Below are positions 22,943 to 34,312 of a stretch of 64,000 nucleotides of DNA, piece after piece (within the stretch, counting starts at the first letter, position 1; each line of letters begins with the position of its first letter). The translations under genes and the position numbers were made by a program. The notes beneath the pieces are model-generated. The model was not told where the DNA came from. It did no database searches and was given only the letters and a program-made list of their open reading frames with translations. The DNA comes from Sipunculus nudus. Its lineage: Eukaryota > Annelida > Sipuncula > Golfingiida > Sipunculidae. The stretch lies in NCBI GenBank assembly GCA_026874595.1, contig CM049306.1, positions 9,943,019 through 10,007,018 on the forward strand. The letters run 5' to 3'.

Positions 22943-25469
22943 GTGCTGTCTTACAAGACAAGAACTAAAAAGTTTATACGCCTTGTGAGGAATCTATTGT
23001 TGACATGCAGTTTATTTCAAACGCATTTGCATAATATAAAAAAATAGGTAACATATAATCTATGCTTTACCATATAATTGTAATGTTCTCCGGGCTATAA
23101 CATAAATATAACACAAAAACAAAAATAAATGAGGATATTTCAGATATGATATACTGATGATTTATGTTGTAATTATCTGAAGCGTTTGAATACTAGTATA
23201 AACTAAAGTCTGCATTCAAATATCATAAATGTCAACAATAAATATGTTATAAAAATGCAAACCTGTCACCTGCGACTAAATCTTTGACCAAAAATTTTAC
23301 TGTTGGAAAAAATCAAAACTTTTCTTCAATGGTTCTTGAAAGCTACTATGATTGCCCGTCCCCCCCCCCCACCCAATCCCATTTTTAAACCCTGTATCTG
23401 CTTCTGACGTCCTCATGTATTCTTTTGCTTTAATTGATCCCTCGTAGCCTAATCTTACGATTACCGAGTGTTTACAACGTTATCAATGCAATGGGATGGG
23501 GTGCTGAAGCAGTGCAGTTTCCTGTGTGACGTGTATCTCGACTCTAGGCCTATCTTTCCATTATAAATGTGTACTGAGTCGTGTGTTCATGTAGCTGACG
23601 TTGTGTATTCTAGGTTTATCTAGGAGTGCTCTATTTTTTTGAAGTACTTAAAAATCACTGAATATGTTAAAACGCACTTCATAATAGAGTTTTGAAATAT
23701 TGCTCTATTGTTTTTACGCAGACTTTGAAATGAATTCACTGAAGGCAAATCTAATCACCAATGATCACACACTGCACCCTATGACGCTTATGCACATATA
23801 GAGAGATGCCATGGAAACGTCATTATCGTAATTTACGTAATTGATAGACGCTCATGCTCCTACCATTTCTAGCATTAATGATATTCGTTGTAAATGACAG
23901 AAATTTCTTGTTATGGTGTTGAACAAATATGAATTCTAGTTTCCTGGATGCAAATTGTTTCCAGGTAATTTTAGTCATCTGCGCAGGGGGCTCCAATAAC
24001 ATTATTTAAACTGAAGCCCTTGTAACATTTCATTTATGACGTCATTGGTCACTGGCCAAGCAATGCAGGCTATGGTTTTCACTCGCACGTGGGTATGTGT
24101 GTGTTTCCAGTATATCGTTAGTTTCGTAGATTGATTTTATGGAAATTATTCAAACTTTCTGCGTGAATCAGTACTGCGAATACACGTGCAAATAATATTT
24201 AATTATGAAGAAAAAAACAACCTTCGTTGTATTGGCAGCTCTAGAGACCAGCTCGCTAACTGTGCCATCGTTATCCAATTTTGTTTTTCACGAAGAGAGA
24301 GTCGTGATGTTCAGATAATAAAATATCCCAAGTAAACATAAGGCATGATGACGACTGCTAATTATTGTGCACGTATACCACAGCTCAGCAGGATCACAGT
24401 GTACTTAACATATATGATAGCTGATGGCACAGTCATATACAAAACTAATAAGATAAAATGTAATACATCATGCACTGTTTACATCATATGAATAGTATTA
24501 GAATACATAAATATATTTTTGCGGCAAATGATTACGCAGAACAGGCCATGGCCTCGTTTTTGTGACTTTTCCCTCCCCCTCAACAAGTACATACCATAAC
24601 ATCCCACCCTCCCCAACATTATATACCAATTAAGTATATAATATTGTCATAAAAAAAGCTCATAAAATATGATTTATTGACAAGAATGTGTCTGATTGAC
24701 AAAAAAAGTGCTCCGTTGGTCGGCGCAATAGTATCCCCACCCAAAACTACCAGCAAGAAAAAAAAAACAAATTTTGATAATAACGAAAAATCCTAATCAG
24801 TGATTAGTAAATCAGTAAATAGAGTGTTTTGTTATAATATGTAGTGAGGAACAACATCCAGGTACTGCTTTCATGCCAATCGCACTTTCCGTTCTGCGGG
24901 TGTATGCCATTCGTAAAATGTAGCTTAATATCAACCAATTTGCTGACTTAAAGAGCGTATATATGTTCATCCTTACAGCTATATAAGATATGTGCAACTT
25001 TCAACACTGACCATGTCCCGTGCATGCCAAAAGTAATATTATCACAGATACTCTAATATGGAAACGACAATAAAAGACTCTGTCTAATAATTTATAAAAA
25101 AATAAATAAGAGCAAATGACAAATTAGTTTAAGCGAGACCAGGACTTTTAAAGAAAAGCTCATGAATCACAGTAAAGCAAATAACAAAATTACAGGGCTC
25201 CCGCCAGGCTCCTGAAGAAACATGGTTATTGTTTAGGAGCATTTGAGTAAAGTTATAGAAGTTTGTTGGATTTCTGTAGGAAAATAAAAAGGTTTTCACT
25301 GCACATGCAGTTGTGTTTTACCATCAGTTCTCCAACCAGGATGTAAAGGTCTGTTTAACTGGTTTATACAGGGTTGTACATTTATAACTGCAGCACATGG
25401 ACTGATATACAAAAGAGCTGAATGAAAAAAATTGGTCTAAATAACAAGAAGTATCCGGTAATAACAGTC
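22943..25469. other. Unique sequence, no gene seen
   Basis: AT-rich with a C10 run near 23360. Open frames are short. No repeat shared with the rest of the window was recognised. Confidence 0.4.
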
Positions 25470-25910
25470 TGTAATGTAGCCGAGTCCACACAATCCGAGT
25501 CCGAGTGCGAGTCTGAGTCCTTAAAGTCGAGTCCAAGGCCACCTTCTTCGAGTCCGAGTCCTTTTACACTCGAGTCCCAGCCCGAGTCCAATACAAATCT
25601 TCTAATTAAAAGAAATTTAAAAATAAATATTTTAGTGAATCATGCAAATTTTATGTTACTTTACAAGTGATATTTACTTGAAAGTTTAATTACGTTTAGC
25701 CACTTATGCAGACCTAAACTTAAAACGTATAGCCTTTGTTCTGTAATATTCTGTTATTAGTCCACCAATGTGCACAATCTTTATATAATATGTGACTCGG
25801 CCTGATTTCTCCACTCCTTACGTCCAAGTCCGAGTACAAACAAATCCGAGTCGAGGACCCTTGAGTCCAGGTGCGAGTTCGACTCCAGTCCTACATCACT
25901 ATAATAACAG
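25470..25910. mobile_element. CGAGTC-rich element with related ends
   Basis: Both ends are dense in CGAGTCC-type hexamers: 25481-25590 (about ten copies) and 25796-25895 (about six, more degenerate). The left edge GTAATGTAGCCGAGTCC resembles the reverse complement of the right edge, GTGATGTAGGACTGGAGTC, so this looks like an inverted-end element of about 440 bp with an AT-rich core. The 82-codon frame reading 'SESECESES' across the left end is a by-product of the hexamer repeat. Confidence 0.5.
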
Positions 25911-27399
25911 TTATATAAGAAACACGATTGTGCAGTGAAAATATATGAGAAAATTTAGGAGATTACGGTCTAAATACTGGTAAATACAAATGACAATTTA
26001 TTTATAGGAAAATATAGGAAGTATAAGTGTCAGCGGAAGCCCTGAAATTAAGATAGAAGCTCAGATTGGTTATTTTATGTAACCCAAGTTAATGAGAATT
26101 AATACAACTATAGAGTAAGCAAGAAGTGATGGTATAACCTACGGCAAAAATTTAATATTTTCCAAGGATTACACCACGAAGAATGTGAACGAACGTCAAT
26201 GTGTGTCATCAATTAAAGGGAATTATTTAAACTGTCACTAAATAAACTTGGACTGTCCTATTTAAAATTTTAAAAACTTCTGATCCAATAAATATATGAG
26301 TAGATGTCGCACAAACCCTGTCATAAGCAATTTTGTCCTCCATTGTCTCTCAGGCCTTTTGATTTATACAGAACGTTCTCAACATTTTTACTGGAACGTT
26401 ATTAGAACAATTTCTCCCGCAATTCATCCCAAATAATCCGACCAGAGGCGGGATAAGTGGACTTCTTAGCGACAAGGTCCTAACAGACAACAGTTCAACC
26501 AACAAGTGTACACTCTCCGTTGGTCGGCTGTAGAGACAGTCTACTTGAACGTTAAGTGTACAGGCACACACGCTCTGACACGAGAAGACATCTTCAAGGG
26601 TTAGACAAATGCTGGATGGTTTAGTTTACAAACATAAATCAAGCAGAACAATCGGTTTCAAACACCAATAACGAGGCAGGAAGAGGTAGGGCGGCAATGG
26701 TGGTCCCGGCGTGGAGTCTCCCACACGTTGACACGCCTACCGTACACGGTTCTTACAAAGTAAACAGATGTAATGACGTCTGTTACCCTCAAACATGGCC
26801 TTCGGTATCTTTGCAGTATTTATTATTATAATCGTCCGTACCATTCAAAAATATGTATTTCTTAACAACGATATAAGCTTTTTTTATTTCATATTACCCT
26901 TATTCGTAATTTCTGAACAAACGATTTCATGCAATGTCCATGTTACTTGTTCCTGCAGCACATTCCTGCAAGTCTGTCCTTGAAATGTTCATGAATTTTC
27001 TTGCCAGAGACACTAATCTGTTTATATGAGATTTAGATGTGGAGTTTCACAGTTGAGTACGGGGAGACCTGCTAGAGGCGCCGTTACATATAAAGATTAT
27101 ATTAATATAAGATAGAAACAGGACTCGGCGAAGACTCGTGTTTTGATATCCCTTTAATAATGTTCTCAGTATTGCTTACTTATCCAATATTATATTGTAA
27201 AATAATATATAGTATGACATTGTATAGAAATAAAGATGCTATTGTGTCGAAATTAGTTCAGGCAAAACACATATTTAGACCAAGTATCAGTTTAACAAGT
27301 TGCTTCCCGCAACCATGCATGCAGTGCCGATTGACAGGATCCTCGCTTGGTTATGGAATTTCGCCGGAGCATCCGGGAATTTAAATTTTATCCCATACT
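25911..27399. other. Unique sequence, no gene seen
   Basis: No supported gene. Open frames are under 75 codons. The segment 26660-26800 is slightly GC-richer but featureless. Confidence 0.4.
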
Positions 27400-28055
27400 T
27401 GCGTCACCTTTACTCTCTTGGAATTTAATTTGCAACGCGTATTGAAAATTGACAAGTAATTAGTATTAATTAAGTTCTTTAATTTATTGGTAATTAATAA
27501 GAAACTTAAGAATCTTTAAGTTCTGAAAACAGTCGATGACTCAGTGCGTGTAAACTTTTATCGGGTGCAGGAGAATTGTCAGCGCTTAACTACACGCCAA
27601 TTCGGACTTGTAATGTCTTTGCTACGGTTGATGATCCTCTGGTATCAGTTTAATTTGCTGCGCAGTGTTCTGGCTTATTTAAAATGAGTGTGGTTAAGTC
27701 TACCGGCTTCCTTGGAAACAGATGAAGAACTTCTTAATCCTGTAAATCACTCGTGAATACTCGAATGACAAGGAGGTCAAAATTAAAGAAAAAGTGGTTT
27801 AATTAGAGAACTGAGCTCATCCGAAATAGCCTAATTATTATGTCCCATTTATTTTCCACCGAGGTGAATACGTTAGCGAGAAGGAAATAATGATGAGCTC
27901 TAAATTAACCGAAACAAAATTTAAGTCAATGAAAGGATGAACCCATAAAGGCTAATTATGATGTCTAATTAATTTTCACTAAGGTGAGTATAATAGCTTG
28001 AAAGAAAGTTAATCTAAGCTGACTTCACTGTTCTCAGTTGTTAATTTGCACAATG
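27400..28055. promoter_or_regulatory. Candidate cis-regulatory stretch with TAATTA clusters
   Basis: Many homeodomain-type ATTA/TAATTA sites occur here (for example 27467-27472, 27832-27837, 27952-27957 and 27965-27970), along with an AP-1-like TGACTCAG at 27538-27545. Two blocks, 27829-27888 and 27950-28009, are a diverged direct duplication with aligned phrases CTAATTAT, GTGAATA/GTGAGTA and AGGAAA/AAGAAAG. Retention of sites in both copies is suggestive, but AT-rich DNA produces such sites by chance. Conservation data would decide. Confidence 0.25.
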
Positions 28056-28059
28056 TTTC

Positions 28060-29427
28060 AACAGGCGAGGCTGAAGGTTCTTGATAAAGAATACACGTCC
28101 AGAAGACTACATGTCAGCCAGACCTGACCAATAATGCATAACAAGGGATACCTAAAAATGTTTTTTAAGCAGTTAACAGTTGCTGTCAGATTTGATTATA
28201 GAACTATCATTCTGTGTTGTTTAGGCCAATCACGCTTTCGCTGTTGAGCAGCGGAAAAGCAGTAAATATTTTGTTCTGTATTTACCGCTGACAGTTGTTC
28301 TTGATATTGGCATGAGGCGTGCACATGAATTCAGAGTATGTATTATTTAGACCCAGTTGTGGCACAGTGTTACACAACTAGAGCCATAACTTGACCTACC
28401 TATAATTCAACTTACAACTATTCAAGTACTCTCTTTCGACAGCGCTTGAACAACAATATTGTAACAATGTTATCCGGTCAGAAGGTACAGGCTGCTTTTG
28501 GAGCTTAATTCACGGTGGCATGCAAATAAGCTAAACATAAATCGTGTTACGAATCGCCTCGTGGACAAACCACGATAATATGAATAAAGCTCCCTGTGAA
28601 ACGCGTAATTCGTGTAAACGGAAACAAATCTGCATAATTTCAGTCGCTAGCTTCCGGCTTGCGAGTAAAGGCCTGTTGGCGTGTCTGTTTGTCCGACCGT
28701 ATACCTGTTTGTCTGTCCATCGATTTTCTAGACAGACCTTAAAATGCAAAATTTTTCAACTTTGCCAGAATGTTATACAGCTCGAAAAGCATGAAGTGCC
28801 ATTTTTGTGTGACACGTGTGACATGCCTAAAAGCAAAGAGTTCAAACTTGATCAAAGATTTGCATGGCCAGGGCCAGAAGTCTGCTCGAAAAGTAGGATA
28901 AAACATTTTTGTGCGATGTCTCGGTAACTATAAATAATATCACAACCTTTTTTGATGCACTTAAAAGTAGACTCCATCGGCATTCTTTCTGATGACAAGG
29001 GCTCATTCCACAGTAACCATGGTTAATATGTGTAAAATGTAAAATATCGAGCCTTATTTTTCTATCTCGATCACTTTTCATACGTTTTATCTTGTTTATT
29101 AATTTTCTTTCAGATTCTCCCTGAAGATATTTGTTTGGATAACTTAAGAAATTTGTTATATGTAAAATTGACAAATTAATAATTTGATTGGTTAAAAGAG
29201 CCTTTTTCAGTAATGTTTATTTTGGCTTCAATACACCTTTTGGCAGTTACTCAATATTCCTTACGGTTTAGACATTCTCTTTCGAATGAAAAACTTATGA
29301 CATTATGACCAAAACAAAGACAGGATCCAATGTGTATGGTTGCAATTTTCGTCGGATTTTTAGAGTGAACATTTTTAACGGGTATATTTGGCATTTTAGA
29401 TAGTGAAAAGGTATTTTATTAAAGGCT
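28060..29427. other. Unique sequence, no gene seen
   Basis: A 127-codon plus-strand frame (28544-28927) opposes frames on the minus strand and has no recognisable domain. It crosses a GTCTGTTTGTCC-type low-complexity tract near 28683. No repeat family was assigned. Confidence 0.35.
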
Positions 29428-30095
29428 CTAAGACAACTACCCCCGGACAATTACCCCCGACAATTACCCCCGGACAACTCTCCCCGGATAATTACCAAGT
29501 TGGTATAGAACATACATTCTATAGTATTATTTGTATTTGAGAATAATATGATGAGGGACATTTTTGTATGTTGCTTCCAATGCGTATTTCAACCTTTGCT
29601 TATCGATAAACATGTAAACGGGTGGTATTGAATATATTTCAAAAACAAACTTTTACAGACAGGAGTGCATAACCAAAGAAAACCTATGCAATAAATGTTC
29701 ATTACATGGGCAAGTTGTAGGCAATGCCTCTCATATAAGCCAATAGATCCAAAAACAATAAGGCCAAGTGCACCAAGTGAATCAAGTAAAGATATACATT
29801 TTCTAGATGTCTTACATTATTTGACACTAATAAGACTCGCTGTAAAGTCTCTCTCTATTTATATATACAACTCTTATGATTTTATAAATATAAAGGAAAA
29901 TGTGTGTATTAAACGTTTTTATACGTTTTTAAACGTATACATGCAAGAAGTTATACCAGGGAGTAATTGTTCGGGGGGGGGGGGGATTGTCTCGGTGGGA
30001 GTTGTCCGGGGGTACTTGTCAGGGGTATTTGTTGGGGATTAATTGTCGGGGGGGGGGGTAATTGTCCGGAGTAAATTGTCTGGGGGTAGTTAGAT
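29428..30095. mobile_element. Inverted-end element with ACAATTACCCCCGG repeats
   Basis: The left end holds three to four copies of a ~14-bp motif, ACAATTACCCCCGG, at 29433-29495. The right end (29962-30091) holds about eight copies of its reverse complement, GGGGGTAATTGTCC. The extreme ends, TAAGACAACTACCCCC and GGGGGTAGTTAGATTT, pair as a terminal inverted repeat. The ~450-bp core is AT-rich and has no transposase. G runs at 29972-29985 and 30049-30058 could form quadruplexes on the plus strand. The superfamily is not determined. Confidence 0.65.
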
Positions 30096-30206
30096 TTAGT
30101 TTGCCTTGTCATGAGTACCCCTGTCATTAAAACAAAAAGAGGGTTGAAAAGCAAATAATGACCATTTCCTTAAATTATTAACTTCTGAATTCACTTCAAA
30201 TGATTT

Positions 30207-30209
<3 letters not shown>

Positions 30210-30256
<47 letters not shown>
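30210..30256. repeat. (AT)n microsatellite
   Basis: About 23 AT dinucleotides without interruption. Confidence 0.95.
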
Positions 30257-30259
<3 letters not shown>

Positions 30260-31137
30260 TCAATTTTGAAACTTTTTGTAATATCCTACATAAAACGGCC
30301 TATCTATGACATATTCCACAAAAGTAACATTAAGAACCAGTTGATTTTTTAACACTTACTTTTGAAGATATCTATTAGTTTCATTGCCATTTTATTTTGA
30401 AGGCCACAGCATATGAGTCTTTTTTTTTACACATATACCCTAAAAACTCCTCACTGAATGTCAGTTCTAATAACACATGCAAAAAGTAATTGAACCAATA
30501 CATCCTTCAAAATATCATGCGAAAAAAAAACTCTAAAGGGTCATACTAATTGTTCTCACCTTTTTTTCTCGTTTATTTACATGATCATACATGAATTATT
30601 TTAGCCTTTGAAAGTTGGTTAATTTCCCTTATATTTTCCAAACTTCTACCTACAGGGCCCAGGTACAATGTTATCTCTTTAGTCCTTCCCAAGTGTCAGT
30701 TATAGTAGAATCGGTCATCATGTGCTTCCTTCTAACAATATAACAGCTGGTTTCCAGAGATCTTTTGTCAAAACATCATCGTACAGCCTTTTGTAAACTC
30801 TGTTCACTTTAACACACTTTTAATACACATGTCAAGGTCTTTAAATCAACTCATCAAAATCCAAATAGATCTTTAAATTTGGACTTGTTGATAAATATTT
30901 TTTTAAAATAAATACTTCAAACAGAATTCAAATTTCAGATAGACTTAGATTAATATGTCCACTTGCTCGTTATTTTAATTATTTTTACCGTTATCTATGC
31001 AATGATTACTTTTATTATTTTGCTCAAATTGAATCAAGGCCTTGTCGGTAGTTCAACATATTATGCTAAGAAAAATGAGTGTGTTGGCCACACCATTCGA
31101 TTAGGAATAGACTCTCTCAGCGTTACCTAGCACACGC
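30257..31137. other. Unique AT-rich sequence, no gene seen
   Basis: No open frame or repeat of note. Confidence 0.4.
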
Positions 31138-31141
31138 ATAT

Positions 31142-31202
<61 letters not shown>

Positions 31203-31208
31203 TATATA
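31138..31208. repeat. (TA)n microsatellite with AA interruptions
   Basis: About 35 TA dinucleotides with two TAAATA interruptions. It directly abuts the second copy of the hammerhead-like repeat, as at 1038-1071. Confidence 0.95.
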
Positions 31209-31271
31209 ACACTGAAGAAAAACAACACTGTCTGTTTCACGGGATGCAACCCGATCATCAGGTGAATGTGG
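31206..31271 (-). mobile_element. Second copy of the (TA)n-hammerhead repeat, deleted
   Basis: Nearly identical to 1071-1149 apart from loss of 14 bp. The core CTGATGA (31255-31261), stem II and GAAAC (31234-31238) are kept. The missing segment held the 3' side of stem III, the cleavage site and the 3' strand of stem I. This copy therefore cannot fold as a hammerhead. The loss lies between two ACAG tetramers, as expected for a short direct-repeat deletion. Confidence 0.6.
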
Positions 31272-31272
31272 T

Positions 31273-31915
31273 TAGAATGAAGCTAACGGCGTGGTTTGAA
31301 AAGCCGAGACTTTACGAGATTACGAGATTCGGGGGCACAATAGGATTGGTCGGGGTACACGTGCGATACTGGAACATAACAGGGCAAAGAGGTTTGTTGT
31401 TGTTTAAAGTTTATATTTAATACAAAGATATTTTACCAGGATGCCCAATTAGCATAGTAAGCTGATTATTAATAGGGTTCTGGGTACAGTGAAAATTTCA
31501 GTAGTATACACATATGATATAAAATACACATATACTATGAAAATACACAATATAAAAGGCAAATATACAATATAAAAGTGAGAGAGCAACTACCTGAACA
31601 GGGAAGTCTGCCCAGCGGATCCTCGTGGTGGTGGGGGTGGTTAGGGGGGGGGGATTAGCGGGCACGTTGAATATATGTACGGATGCTAGGTTTTAAAACA
31701 TTTCAGAGTGAATTTGTTTTCATGGCGGCACTTGGAGAGAATTTCAGCTCTTCAGTTCTACAATGATCCAGGGGGCCGTTGCTATAAGTAGCTTTTCAGG
31801 CAAACAGAGATCACACTTTCTAGTCCCACAGAAGTTAGGTGCTGATTCCATCTGATTCCATGTAAAAAAAGACGAAATTGAAAACTCCTCGCATAAGGCT
31901 TTGCAAAAGAAAAAC
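31273..31915. other. Unique sequence with a G-rich tract
   Basis: No gene supported. A G-rich run at 31626-31655 (GGTGGTGGGGGTGG followed by G10) could form a G-quadruplex. Confidence 0.4.
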
Positions 31916-33121
31916 AGGGACCCATGGGTCTCGACGCTCAGCTGAATTGTCTTAAGGATATGTTTATGAGCTTCTTTACAAATAAAGGTCCTGTGATCAG
32001 TTTGAAGCGAACATGTCTCCCACAATCACTCTAAAGAAGTGGCTCCTGCGACATTGACCTTTGACCTCATGACACCAAAATCAAAAGGGTTCTTACATTA
32101 TTGGTTGATCATATATAAGTCAAAATTGAAACAAATATGACAATCCACACTGGATATATTATCAAGAAACAAATATGTACACAGATGGCCTCTGTGACCT
32201 TGACCTTGTGACCCCCAAATCTATCAGCTTCTTCCCCAACTGGCAGGTCAGCTATAATATGTGCTGATGGAAGGTTTGGGATGAACATTTGCCTAAAAAT
32301 ACATTCACAATCTTAAAAAATATGTGGGTCCTGTGACCTTGACCTTTGACCTCATGACCCCAAAATCGAGTTATTGCGTTAGAGGTGGGCCATATACAAT
32401 TCAATTTTAAAATCAATATGTCAATCCAAACTGGAGTTATCATCAGGAAACAAATTTGACAGACATACAGAAAGACGAACAGGGTGGACAGGGTGATTAA
32501 TAAAGGGCATCCGCTTATTCAAGAGGATACCTAATAAACACACAAGGTTTCAGGACACAGATGTAACCACTGTTCATAATCTGAAAGAATCAATATAATT
32601 TGGCAGTCTCACATAAAAAAATTAAAATAAAGGTTGCGCCACCATTCTTCAGGAACTGAAGAAGTCAATCATCATCAATAAACACACTGGGTTTCGGGAA
32701 ACCGGATGAAACCACAGCTGAGAATCTGACATAACTGCTGTCTTTTGATGATAAAAAAAAACCAGAAAAAATCGTAAAAATTAGAAAAAAATACAGGTGG
32801 CGCCACCAGTTTTCGGGAACTGACAAAACTAGTCATGGTCAATATTCATGGCAAGAATCACGGAAATCCATGCATTAATTATAAAAAAAAACTTCAAATT
32901 TTAATTATTCTGGGGGAGGGGGAGTACTTTCGAGCAGCATTGATCAAAGGATATAGGTCGCATTGACCTTATTTTAGGTTTCGAAGGAGAATTTTTTATG
33001 AACCTACCCGGATATTTAGTAACAAGTTTCTAAGGTCAAAGGTTATGATTTGTACCCTGCTAACGGACAGCCAGACGCCCGGGCGGACAACGGACAAAGT
33101 GCCATTCCTACACCTCAGTTT
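31916..33121 (+). mobile_element. Second copy of the left part of the 10-kb element
   Basis: Starts with the same terminus (GGGACCCATGGGTCTCGACG at 31918), then a GACCTTGACCTTTGACC block (32041-32400), a GACAGACATACAG tract near 32458, and a copy of the ~335-bp unit (32788-33068) in the same orientation as 11458-11760. It ends at CCTACACCTCAGTTT, parallel to CCTATACCTCAGTTG at 11798-11812. It is shorter than the first copy (1.2 versus 1.66 kb) through internal loss. No coding sequence. Confidence 0.7.
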
Positions 33122-33125
33122 AGCT

Positions 33126-33535
33126 AAAAACTAAAGAAACTGGACCAAAAGTAAGGTTTGGATCCAATATGTATTCAGTTATGATGAGTTATTATTCAAA
33201 ATCACGAAACCCTTCGGTTTGTGTGTATGTATGTGTGGGTGAGCGCGAAAACCAAATCATAAAGTGTGTCAAAATCAACACTCCCTCATACCGAGTAAAT
33301 CAAGTAGACTTGTATACCATAAAGTTAGATTTAGTTGGTCTGGTCTCAAATACATAGACACAGAGCGGAAGTGAACAGATTCATATAAAATATACGGGAA
33401 TTACCTAATTGATCATAATAAATACCTAATTGATCATTTTTCTTTTTTTTTTACACGACCTGCATTAAAGAGTGCATGATATTTTAATAAATTAACAAAC
33501 ATTTGGAGATGCTCTACCCGAATTTAAAATAACCA
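33126..33535. other. Unique sequence, no gene seen
   Basis: Includes a short direct repeat of ACCTAATTGATCAT at 33402 and 33426. Nothing else supported. Confidence 0.4.
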
Positions 33536-33864
33536 CAGACTTTCGGGAAAATATAAGATAAATAAGTAAATCGAATCGGACTATTAAACATTGTACATTT
33601 GTGGAATATTTAACTATTTTTGTAATGTTTTATTTGTTAGCCGATCCATTTGTCTGAAAATTAGCTCCGCACTGTCAAATATGACAAGTTGTCGTTCAGA
33701 AGAAATTTACGACGGCCAATTATCTGCGAATGGTTCAGAATCATTTCGGGGGGGAAAAAATAAAAGAACATTTTTTTTTATCCGATGGGATTTTGAATCC
33801 TTGTCAATTTGTGGAATATTTATTTTCATGATTACTTATTTGATATCCGAAAACGATCTTAACT

Positions 33865-34013
33865 CAATATCAAAACGTTGTAACTGTAATACGACTGTCT
33901 CAATATAAAAACAGTGTTGTAACTGTCATACGACTGTTTCGATATCAAAACATTGTTGTTACTGTCATACGACTGTCTCAATATCAAAACATTGTTGTAA
34001 CTGTCAAACGACT
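33865..34013 (+). repeat. 39-bp minisatellite, four units
   Basis: Units start at 33865, 33901, 33940 and 33979. Each reads CAATATCAAAAC...GTAACTGTCATACGACT with few changes. The array ends in a C20 run at 34014-34033, probably itself unstable. Confidence 0.9.
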
Positions 34014-34033
34014 CCCCCCCCCCCCCCCCCCCC
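34014..34033. repeat. C20 homopolymer
   Basis: Twenty consecutive C. Similar runs elsewhere are at 12291-12307, 13759-13773 and 62755-62772 (C) and 39578-39593 (G). Confidence 0.9.
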
Positions 34034-34261
34034 GTAATTCTTCACAGTTGGGTGTTCCCACAGGCGCTTGAATCTCTATTTATAATAAAGTCTTCATATC
34101 TCTAATATTCTTAGAAATACTAGGACGGAATCAGGTTATTGGATGCAATAACCAGGAAAACTATATATTCTCATTTTGATATATGGATATGATTTTACTA
34201 AGTAAAGTCGGTCTTTTTTACATATTGTTGGGGCGTTTTATATGTTTTTCCTCAAATACGC

Positions 34262-34312
34262 GGCCGTCGACCAGGTGCAGCGCATGCGCATAACTCCACA
34301 TTGAGGTAAGCC
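34262..34312 (+). promoter_or_regulatory. NRF-1-like palindrome followed by a good 5' splice-site match
   Basis: GCGCATGCGC (34280-34289) is the palindromic NRF-1 type site, set in a small CpG-containing patch (CGCGGCCGTCGACC at 34259-34272). Sixteen bases later TTGAG|GTAAG (donor at 34306) matches the 5' splice consensus. Together these could be a TATA-less promoter with a short non-coding first exon. No TATA box, downstream exon or expression evidence is visible, so chance is a serious alternative. Confidence 0.15.

Noticed and set aside
25422-25670. 82-codon frame with Ser-Glu repeats
   Set aside because: The repeats reflect CGAGTC hexamers and not a conserved protein.
28544-28927. 127-codon frame
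   Set aside because: No family resemblance, opposing frames on the other strand, and part of it crosses a GTCTGTTTGTCC-like low-complexity tract.
33888-33897. TAATACGACT, resembling part of a T7 promoter
   Set aside because: Only ten bases match and they fall inside a 39-bp eukaryotic minisatellite, so this is coincidence.
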